Shown: positions 25,985-35,350 of the stretch, piece by piece
Numbering within the stretch: position 1 is the stretch's first letter
Layout of the letters: the number at the start of each line of letters is the position of its first letter
DNA from: Mugil cephalus
Taxonomy: Eukaryota > Chordata > Actinopteri > Mugiliformes > Mugilidae
Length of the DNA: 64,000 bases
Direction of reading: 5' to 3'
NCBI RefSeq assembly: GCF_022458985.1
Contig: NC_061783.1
Span: 278,413-342,412, forward strand
Translations under genes and position numbers: made by a program
The notes under the pieces: model-generated
Seen by the model: the letters and a program-made list of their open reading frames with translations, nothing else
What the model was told of the DNA's origin: nothing
Database searches by the model: none

Positions 25985-26315
25985 GTTGATACAGTTCGTC
26001 TCCTTATAAACACACTTTGGCGCGGCACATCCAAACGATACAGTTCCTGTATCGGTCACGTGATTCTTTCTTAAAGCAATACACGCACCGATACGAGGTT
26101 TCCCTCTTGAGCTCTCGGCACAGTGCTGATGCACCAGTGTCGCTCGTCCCATCACTAGCTGTGTGTGCTCACACTGTTTTAGTTCCGTTAAACGTTTTCT
26201 GTATAAGTGGTGAAACTCGTGTTTTGAGTTTACCCAACCACCTGTCCTCTGTAGCATATTGTTAATCTCACGTTTCTTCTCAGTTGAATCAACCTTGGTG
26301 TATTTAGCGGTTAAC

Positions 26316-27159
26316 TATGGCTACTTTCTCTCCCTCTGCTTCTCCTGCTCGTCGTGCCACATGTTTAGCTACTCCTCTGCCTCCTTTAGTGTTAATGGTA
26401 CCTGTAATAAATGTAGTTTATTTGTAGCTTTGGAGGCGAGGCTCTCTGAATTGGAAGCATGGCTCCGCACCATGCAAACCCAATAGCTAGCCGGTGCGAG
26501 CCGACCGAGCGCAGCTCCCGTTAGCATAGCTCCTGCTAGCTGTCCCCCTGCAGCTCCCGAGCAGCCGGGAAACCAGGGCGGCCTGGTGACGGTACGAAGG
26601 AAGCATAGTCTTACCCGGCCCACGGAGCACCACCAACCGCTTCACGTTTCAAACAGATTCTCCCCACTCGGCAACACACCCGCTGAGAAGCCAACTCTGG
26701 TAATTGGCGACTCGATTTTGCGGAACGTGAAGTTAGAGAAACCAGCGACCATAGTTAGATGCATTCCAGGGGCCAGAGCGGGCGACACCAAATCTTACCT
26801 GAAACTGCTGGCTAAGGCTAAGTATGGTACGATTGTTATTCACGTCGGCAGTAATGACCAACGGTTACGTCAATCGGAGGTCACTAAACTTAATGTTGAA
26901 TCGGTGTGTAAGTTTGCTAAAACTATGTCAGACTCCATAGTTTTCTCTGGTCCCCTGCCCAATCTGACCAGTGACGATATGTATAGTCGCATGTCGTCAT
27001 TCCACCGCTAGGTGGTGTCCAGCCAACAACGTGGCCTATGTTGATAATTGGAACTCTTTCTGGGGAAAGCCTGCGCTGATTAGACGAGATGGAGTTCATC
27101 CCACCTTGGCGGGTGCTTCTCTTATCTCTAGGAATTTTATTAACACCCCAAAACCATGA
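26316..27159 (+). pseudogene. L2 copy A ORF1 with GDSL/SGNH hydrolase domain
   Basis: The likely start is the ATG at 26316 (MATFSPSASPARRATC). The frame shifts near 26360, stops at 26486, and shifts again near 26820 and 27010. A short coiled-coil-like stretch (LEARLSELEAW) precedes the hydrolase domain. All SGNH blocks are intact: GDSILR (26705-26722), GSND (26847-26858) and DGVHP (27088-27102). The domain is known from CR1/L2 ORF1 proteins. It is a better preserved version than the one at 6.2-6.6 kb. Confidence 0.7.
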
Positions 27160-27259
27160 CAACCCAGAGTTCAGCCCAAGAGGCAGAGCTGCAGGCTTAC
27201 ACGCCTCTCTGCTGCTTCTCTAGTGCTGTCTCACACCCATAACTCCACAAACTCCATAG

Positions 27260-30201
27260 ATGTGCTGTCTGCTCCCAGATTTTTTAAATGGAAAAATAAC
27301 AATAGGAGTTATTCATAGGAACCTTATCCAAATCAACACAAATTCACGAGTACAACAGAGCAATAAGAAAATTAAATGTGGTCTTTTGAATGTCAGGTCT
27401 CTCTCATCTAAATCTCTTTTAGTGACCGATTTGATAACTGATCATCAGATTGATCTATTTAGTTTGACTGAAACGTGGCTGCAGGTTGATGAGTATGTCA
27501 GTTTAAATGAGTCCATGCCACCCAGTCATAGTAACTATCACATTCCTCGAGGCACAGGCCGACGAGGAGGAGTCGCAGCAATCTTCCACTCTGATTTATG
27601 TATTATTCCTAGACCTAAGCAAAGCTTTAATTCATTTGAAAGCCTCACTCTTAGTCTTGCGCATCCAGACTGGAAAACACAAAAAACAATTTTCTTTGTT
27701 GTGGTGTATCGCCCACCTGTTCCTTACTCTGAATTTTTAGCTGAATTCTCTGAGTTTCTATGTGATTTAGTGCTTAGAACAGATAAAGTCATTATAGTAG
27801 GTGACTTTAACATCCATGTTGACAGTCTTAGCTCTTTATTTATGTTGTTATTAGACTCAATTGGCTTTTCTCAGAATGTAAATGGTTCAACTCACTATTT
27901 CAATCACACCTTAGATCTTGTACTAACTTATGACATAGAAACTGAAGGTCTAACCATATATTCTCACAACCCTCTATTGTCCGATCATTTTCTTGTAACA
28001 TTTGAATTTACTATAAGTAATTACACAGAAATTGGAAAGACATTTCGTTATGGTAGACACTTATCTGATGATGCTGTAACTAGATATAAGGAATTAATAC
28101 CTTCAGTATTTACCTCAGTGCCTTATGTTAGTGATGTGGATGTCAGCAACCACAATCTAACTCCATCACAAACAGATTATTTTGTTGACAGCACGACAGC
28201 ATCGCTTAGTACAACTCTAAATCTCGTTGCTCCTCTTAAAAAGAAGGTGGTAAATCGAAGGAGGGTAGCTCCATGTTATAATTCACAGTTGCGTAGTTCA
28301 AAGCAGACAGTTCGAAAGCTGGAAAGAATTTGGCATTCCACTAATTCTGAAGAAGCTCACATAGCCTGGAAGATAGTTTAACAACTTATAAAAAAAACTC
28401 TGTAAGATTAGGACAGCGTATTATTCTTCATTAATAGAAGAAAACAAGAACAACCCCCTTATTCTTTTCAGCACTGTAGCCAGGCTGACAAAGAGTCACA
28501 GCTCTGTTGAGCCATCTATTCCTCCAGAACTCAGCAGTAATGATTTCATGAGCTTCTTCACTGATAAAATTGTTGGCATTAGAGATAAAATTCATAGCAC
28601 CCTTCCATCTGTCAAAGATGTAAGTACAGTGGCATTAGAAACCTCTGTAGGACCTAGTCAATATTTGGATTCTTTCTCCCTAATTGATCTTCCTGAGCTC
28701 ACTTCAGTTATTACAGCATCTAAACCATCAACTTGTCTTCTAGACCCCATCCCAACTAAGTTGCTCAAGGAGGTTTATCCATTAATTAATACCTCCATAT
28801 TAAATCAGATAAACTTTATTTACTCTTTATTAACAGGATATGTGCCCCAGTCTTTTAAAACTGCTGTAATTAAACTATTACTTTAAAAAACTCACTCTTG
28901 ACCCAGATGTTTTAGCCAACTATAGGCCAATTTCCAACCTTCCTTTTATTTCTAAAGCTTTGGAAAGGGTTGTTGCCAATCAGTTGGTTGATCATTTAAA
29001 CAGGAATGGTTTGTTTGAAGAGTTTCAGTCAGGTTTTAGAGCTCATCATAGCACAGAAACACCTCTGGTTAAAGTTACCAATGATCTCCTCATGGCTTCA
29101 GATAATGGACTTGTCTCTATACTTGTCCTGCTAGATCTCAGTGCTGCATTTGACACTATTGATCACAATATTCCACTACAGAGACTTGGAAGTGTGATCA
29201 AGATTACAGGAACTGCACTAGACTGGTTTGAATCATATCTGTCAGACAGATTCCAGTTTGTCCATGTTAACAATAACTCTTCTATATATACCAAAGTAAG
29301 CTATGGAGTTCCTCAGGGTTCTGTGCTAGGACCAATATTATTCACATTATACATGCTTCCCTTAGGCAATATTATTAGAAAGCACGGCATAAACTTCCAT
29401 TGCTACATAGATGATACCCAGCTATATTAATCCATGAAATCAGATGAAACTAATCCGCTGATTAAACTCCAAGCATGCCTTAAAGACATAAAGGCTTGGA
29501 TGACCTGTAATTTTCTACTTTTAAACTCAGACAAAACTGAAGTCATTGTATTTGGCTCTAAACATGTCAGAGATTCATTATCTAATCACCTGCTTTTGTT
29601 GGATGGCATTACCTTGGCCTCCAGTACTACTGTGAAAAACCTTGGTGTTATATTTGACCAGGATATGTCCTTTAATTCTCACATAAAGCAGGTGACCAGG
29701 ACTGCTTTCTTTCACCTTCGTAATATCATCAAAATTAGGAGCATCCTTTCTCGGAGTGATGCAGAAAAACTAGTTCATGCATTTGTGTCTTCCAGGCTGG
29801 ATTATTGTAACTCGTTACTGTCTGGCTGTCCAAGTAGCTCTTTAAAAAGCCTCCAATTGATTCAAAACGCTGCAGCAAGAGCACTGACAGGAATTAGCAA
29901 GAGAGATCATATTACTCCAGTATTAGCTTCTCTTCATTGGCTCCCTTTAAAATCTAGAATTTAATTTAAAATCCTCCTCCTTACATACAAGGCCCTGAAA
30001 GGCCTTGCTCCATCATATATGAAAGACCTCATAGTACCATACTGTCCCAACAGATCACTACGATCTCTAAGTGCAGGTCTGCTTGTGGTTCCTAGAGTTT
30101 CTAAAAGTAGAATGGGAGGAAGAGCCTTCAGCTATCAGGCTCCTCTCCTATGGAACCAGCTCCCAGTTTGGGTTCAAGACAGACACAGTCTCTACGTTTA
30201 A
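27260..30201 (+). pseudogene. L2 copy A ORF2: endonuclease and reverse transcriptase
   Basis: The endonuclease (27260-28000) keeps its motifs: LLNVRSL, TETWL, VVYRPP, VGDFNIH, LDLVLT and LSDHF. The frame breaks near 28375 and 28885. The reverse transcriptase follows with [50 protein letters not shown] and the catalytic motif as YIDDTQLY, where most L2 elements have YADD. In-frame stops follow at 29428-29430 and 29962-29964. The C-terminal part (LDYCNSLLSGCP, LHWLPL, LLWNQLPVW) ends near 30201. It could not make a full-length protein. Confidence 0.82.
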
Positions 30202-30997
30202 GGTCAGGCTTAAGACTTTCCTTTTTGAAAAAGCTTATAGCTAGGGCTGGACTTAACCATCCCTTAGTTATGCTGCTATAGGCCTAGGCTGCAGGGGGAC
30301 GATGCACTAAGGACATGTCCTCTCCTCTTTCTTCTCTGGCTCCTGTCCTTTAATATCTTATCATTTTATTTTCTATCTCTTATAATTTACTAACCACTGT
30401 GTCTTACTCTCTCCCCTCCCCTCCCCCTCCATCATCTTGTGAGGGTCTCTGGTCTGGAGTGCTGAATATCTGACCTGTGGAGTTCTAAGCTACATTTTCT
30501 GCCGTGGCCTCATCAACCAGCCCAGTCTTCATGGTCTGGAGTGCTGTGTATCAGACCTGTGGAGATCCATAAACTGCATCTGCCCCAGTCATCATGGCTC
30601 CTCCAGTTGTCCACTCCTACCTAGATGAACAATTCACCAACCTGCCCATGATTCCTGTTATATTCACAAACTGTCGATCATCAGCTATGTGTTATGTCAT
30701 TAGATTCTACGTGTTTCCTTCAGCTTGATATATGTATCTATGACAAAAGTTTGTTCATCTTTTTCTCCTGCTCTTCTTTTCTCTCTATCTTCTCTTTTTC
30801 TACCCGGCTGCCCTTTGGCAGATGGGTCCCTCCATATGAGCTGGGTTCTGCTCAAGGTTTCTTCCTGTTAAAAGGGAGTTTTTCCTTGCCACCGTCGCCC
30901 TCAAGCTTGCTCTGGAGGTTGCAGGCTGGTTTTTGTAAAGCGTCTTGAGACGGTTTGTATTGTTATTTGGCGCTATATAAATAAATAAAACTGAATG
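30202..30997 (+). repeat. L2 copy A 3' UTR and tail
   Basis: The same sequence occurs at 33715-34398. Landmarks are gctgcagggggacgatgcac, ggtttcttcctgttaaaagg and gcgctatataaataaa. Open frames within (for example 30694-30948) are not genes. Confidence 0.75.
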
Positions 30998-31079
30998 TAC
31001 ATAAGTGGCTCATTCCAAAGTTTAGACACACTATCAAAATAGTGGGACTCCTGTTACTGCCTCTCTGTTGTGCAGGACA

Positions 31080-31312
31080 AAGGGTGTGTGAACAGCAATA
31101 TCACAGGCTCTGTGGATACAGAGTAGCAAACATAGTGTCAATAAGAGAAGGCCTGGCCTCTTTCCACTATTGCGAGGACAGTTTCTGATCTTCCAGTCAG
31201 TAGCAGCCAACTCAGACGACGTCTCACAAGTCGCTGCTGCATCCTCTTCTCCATCCTAATTTCCCCTCGGGGATGAATAAAGTTATCTATCGATCTATCG
31301 ATCGATCGATCG
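31080..31312 (+). mobile_element. LINE 3' end with (ATCT/ATCG)n tail
   Basis: The last 60 bp, atttcccctcggggatgaat then aaagttatctatcgatctat, is the typical 3' terminus of a fish LINE family whose tails are tetranucleotide repeats. The same family's end is seen inverted at 61295-61335. Upstream sequence was not recognised. Confidence 0.5.
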
Positions 31313-31950
31313 TTATAGTTCAGTTAGACCATCTATCTACCTGGACATTGATGCTGATCAGTTGACACTGGAAAAAAGAGGTAATATTTACTTACTGAAA
31401 ATCTTTGGTGAACAAAAGTTGTGAGCATGAATACTGACCATGTGCCATGCCACTAGTACTTTCACTGGATGATGGCCTTTGAGGAATAGCATCTCCTGTC
31501 TGTCACATTTGTTTTCCACACCAGCACTGGTCTTGGTTCAGGTTCACCCTATGCTTCATTCTACGCAATTAACAAGAAAAAAATGCAACATTTAAAATAC
31601 AGTCCATGATTAAAGCAAAGATTAATCCACATGACATAACAGTATTGATAATAACAATTGTGAGGCTATTTGGCTATTTTGCAACGTACAACTCCTTTAA
31701 TGTTTGAAATAGATTTAATCCATCATTGGTGGATTAAATAGCTAATGCTGCAGTAGCCATGTGTAGTCGTCACTTTGACTATCACACTCAAAGTAGTCGT
31801 ATATTTTTTACATACCTGCGTTAGAATCAATCAACTTAATAAACCTAAAATAATAAACCTAACAAAGCATTATGTACGTAAAATCTGTTCACTTTCACAT
31901 CCTGAATCAGTCTGGAAAACACTATGTGATCGCAGAGCCTTTCAGAGGTC

Positions 31951-32015
31951 GAAGGATACCTTTTGCGTCAGTATAAAACGCCTGGGGGGGGGTGACAAAT
32001 CGTCGGTGGTCGAGG
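31951..32015. repeat. Short duplicated sequence, unit 1
   Basis: gaaggataccttttgcgtca and gacaaatcgtcggt recur at 32403-32458 in the same orientation, 452 bp away. Confidence 0.6.
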
Positions 32016-32402
32016 ATTATGGGTAGTGTAGGCTTTTCCACTAACCAAAACATACGAATAAAAGTTTATTTCTAAGAATCGAAGGAGGAAAGGTTAAAAG
32101 TGAGAGTCATAACATGAAGCTATTTTATTGTTGAATTATCAGTAATACTTTGATGTGTTTGTCTTGAGAAATGTTGATAATGTCATTGGAATAAATCCTC
32201 CAAATAGTGAGAAAAACACTTCCGGGCAGAGGGTCCGCGGTTCTCCAATCAGATTGTAGCTCGCCGCATCATATTTCGCCGTGACCAGGTTATTATTGTA
32301 GTGAATGGAGGGCTGGCCCCTCTGCTCTAAGCGTCTCTTAGCGCCGTGAGCGGGTTTACATTGGAGTCAATTGAGAACCCTCATTCAGTCTCATACAGAC
32401 GT

Positions 32403-32458
32403 GGAAGGATACCTTTTGCATCAGTATCAGATGTCTAGGGGCATGACAAATCGTCGGT
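32403..32458. repeat. Short duplicated sequence, unit 2
   Basis: It partly overlaps the 3' border of the minus-strand L2 that follows. See unit 1 at 31951. Confidence 0.6.
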
Positions 32459-33714
32459 ATGTTAGGCCTTGGGAACGAGAACGGGTTGCCTGTGCAGCCC
32501 TGAAGTCCTCCGGCAAGCTGTTCGATAGACGTGGGCCATAAAACTGAAAGGATGCCCCACCATGTTTCTTTGTCCTAACTCTAGGAACCACTAAGAGGAC
32601 GATACCAGAGGACCTGCCAGGGGTCGATATGGTAAAAGCAGACATGATAAACATGAGGGACCAAGACCATTAAGACATTTATAAACCAACAGAAGAACCT
32701 TAAAATCGATCCTGAAACACAGGGGGAGCCAATGCAGCGATCTTATAACTGGTGTAATATGCTGTCTCTTTCTGGTCTTCGTCAGCACACATGCTGCTGA
32801 GTTTTAAAGTAATTGTAATTGTGTGCCGATAACTAAAACCTCAGTTTTGTCCTGGTTGAGCTGTAGGAAGTTATCTCCCATCCATGTCTTAATATGTAAA
32901 ATACAGTTTAATAGGGCGTAACTGGTCCTGGGTCATCAGGAGACACGGCGATATATAGCTGTGTATCATCAGCATAGCTGTGAAAACTTATTCCGTGTCT
33001 CCTGATGACTACGCCAAGAGGCTGTACAAATTAAAAACTTTTGGATCTACGATTTAGCCTTGGGGTTCACCACAATCCAGTTTGTATATATCTCAGAAGA
33101 GGAGTGTTCATCTATAGAAACATAAAATTGTCTCCCAGTGAGGTAGGATTTAAACCAGTTAAAAACTACATGAAAGGCCGATCATGTTGTGCAGTCTGCT
33201 TAAAAGAATATCGTAGTCTACTGTGTCAAATGCTGCTCTCAAATCCAATAGAAACAGGACAGAAAGTTTCCACTTGTCCATGTTTATTCAAATATTATTT
33301 AAAACCTTGATCAAGGTAGTCTCAGTACCGTGATTTGTTCGAAAACCCGATTGAAAAGTTTTGTACAAACTGAGTTTTTATAAAATCATTCAACTGATTA
33401 AAAACCATTTCTCTAAAATTTTACTAAAAATAGCAGATTAGACACTGGCCTGTAATTGATCATTGCAGTGTCTAAATTATTCCTCTTCAGAAGAGGCCTA
33501 ACAAAGGGTGTCTTAAAAGTACTTGGGAAAACCTCTGTCTGAAAAGAATAATTTAAAATATTCAAAACATTCTCAGCTAAAAAAAAAAATCTAACAGATT
33601 TTTTAAAAAAATGGTGTAGGAATCAGATTTAAAAGGCAGGTTGCTGGTTTTAACTGAGAGAAAACTTTCTCCAGAACCTTAGCAACAACCAGGACAAAAC
33701 TATTCAGGGTTTCC

Positions 33715-34398
33715 ACACATAAACTGTCTCTACATTTAAGGTCAGGCTTAAGACTTTCCTTTCTGACAAAGCTTATAGTTAGGGCTGGACTTAACCATCC
33801 CTTAAGTCATTTCCCCGTGGGATCAATAAAGTAATTCTTAGTTATGCTGCTATAGGCCTAGGCTGCAGGGGGACGATGCACTGAGGACATGTCCTCTCCT
33901 CTGTCTTCTCTGGCTCCTGTCCTCTAATATCTTATCCGTGTATCAGACCTGTGGAGCTCCATAAACTACATCTGCCCCAGTCATCATGGCCTCCTCCAGT
34001 TGTCCAGCCACTCCTACCAGATGAACAATTCACCAACCTGCCCATGATTCCTGTTATATTCAGAAACTGTCAATCATCAGCTATGTGTTATGTCATTAGA
34101 TTCTACATGTTTCCTTCGGCTTGATATATGTATCTATGACAAAAGTTTGTTCATCTCTTTCTCCTGTTCTTCTTTTCTCTCTATATTCTCTGTTTCTACC
34201 CGGGTGGCCTTCGGCAGATGGGTCTCTCCACATGAGCTGGGTTCTGTTCAAGGTTTCTTCCTGTTAAAAGGGATTTTTTCCTTGCCACCGTCACCCTCAG
34301 GCTTGCTGTGGAGGTTGCAGGCCGGTTTTTGTAGAGGGTCTTGAGACAATTTGTATTGTTATTGGCGCTATATAAATAAAACTGAATTGAATTGAATA
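33715..34398 (+). mobile_element. 5'-truncated L2 3' UTR insertion
   Basis: This is a copy of 30195-30990 that starts in ctctacatttaaggtcaggc and ends with the tail actgaattgaattgaat. It has a deletion near 33936 relative to copy A. It is inserted in the older minus-strand L2. Confidence 0.75.
33805..33836 (+). mobile_element. 32-bp LINE/SINE tail micro-insertion
   Basis: Relative to the same place in L2 copy A (30267), extra bases tttccccgtgggatcaataa with flanks are present here. They match the tail of the SINE at 21300 and LINE at 31260. A ctta repeat lies on each side (33801-33804, 33837-33840). Confidence 0.55.
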
Positions 34399-34739
34399 AA
34401 AACATAGGTTCAGCTTTAATAAAACGAGATTGAGAATGACTAAAAGCTGACCTAATAGTTTTTATTTTACTGCTGAAGTGAGCTGCTAATTCCTCACATT
34501 TGGAGTCTATTGACATCATGCCAGACATGTTAAAAACCAGGCTGATTAGTCTGTCGATAGTGGAAAAAAGTGTTCTGGGGTTATTATGGTTTTCACTGAT
34601 CATGTTTGAAAAATGTGCCTGTCTTGCGTCCTTTATTGCCTTATTGTAGTTTTTTTTAGCTCAGACATTTACAATGTGGAGGTTTATTTATAATTTGTTC
34701 TTTCTCCATTTCCTCTCTGCCACCCGATACTTTCTTTTT

Positions 34740-35350
34740 AATTGCTTTATTTCTTCATTCACTAGCAAGGACCACACTTCCAAACAGAGGGACGAATTAA
34801 CAATTTATTGATGAATGATTATGGGCGAATAGGAAAATAACGATGGAATGATGTGAGTACGATGTGGGGAAGCTTTGTGAGCGAATCCGCCCGATGGACC
34901 CCCAAAAAACAGCATTATTGTTGCGGAATGAAGCAGACTTGAAGTTACTAAGATCTGAGTGGCTGTAACAATCAATGGTAGGCTTGGGAGGACCGACAAC
35001 CTAGGGACTGGATTACGTAGTCTGAATTGGCATTTCGTGCAGCTGAGGAGTGACCAGAGTAATACATGGAAGTCTGACGAGAAACGAACTTGACAGAAGT
35101 GGACTCGGAGACTCGTAGACAAATGGGCATGCCCCCCACCCCCTAAAGTTTTACTTTAGTTAGCTCTCCATCTGGATAAACCTACTCTCTCCACTATTTC
35201 AGTAACGTTAGCATCGGTCATGTGTTTTGCGACATGAATTAACAGTCAGCAATAGAGTATCATGTCATTGTTGCTACTGTGGTGCTGGTACAGTACAAAT
35301 AACATGTTGCTTTCCATTGTGTTTGTGGGCATGTTTTTAATGACTGCAGT
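34740..35350. other. Border region, possible left end of a ZMYM1-like hAT
   Basis: No gene recognised. The C-rich stretch at 35128-35144 may be near the left end of the hAT that follows, but no terminal repeat could be matched. Confidence 0.25.

Larger units (their letters stand above)
23309..26157 (-). mobile_element. hAT transposon copy 2, inverted twin of 13879-16752
   Basis: The 8-bp target duplication gctgtgtg is at 23301-23308 and 26158-26165. The 2849-bp element matches copy 1 nearly base for base on the opposite strand. It lies in the 5' UTR of L2 copy A. The L2 at 38.9-41.9 kb keeps the empty site (gctgtgtgtgctt in reverse) with a single copy of the octamer, confirming the insertion boundaries. 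Confidence 0.93.
23254..30997 (+). mobile_element. L2 LINE copy A, nearly full length, interrupted by a hAT
   Basis: The 5' end is inferred from the shared start with the minus-strand copy near 41930 (gtgagtaagcgtat). Then come 5' UTR, a 2.85 kb hAT (23309-26157), ORF1 with a GDSL domain, ORF2 with endonuclease and reverse transcriptase, a 3' UTR of about 790 bp, and the end gcgctatataaataaa. Without the hAT it is about 4.9 kb. Several stops and frameshifts make it inactive. Confidence 0.8.
32430..34740 (-). pseudogene. L2-like LINE ORF2 remnant, split by another L2
   Basis: On the minus strand, in order from 34740, the reading gives NHNNPRTLFSTIDRL and CEELAAHFSSKI. After the inserted L2 tail it gives [58 protein letters not shown] and VPRVRTKKHGGASF. 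Many frameshifts are present. It is an older subfamily than L2 copies A and B. Confidence 0.65.

Noticed and set aside
13879..26157. The twin hATs as ends of one large inversion or a composite transposon
   Set aside because: Each copy has its own matching TSD, different from the other, so two independent insertions explain them better.
30694..34344. Twin 84-codon open frames at 30694-30948 and 34090-34344
   Set aside because: They are the same part of the L2 3' UTR in two copies and have no coding features.
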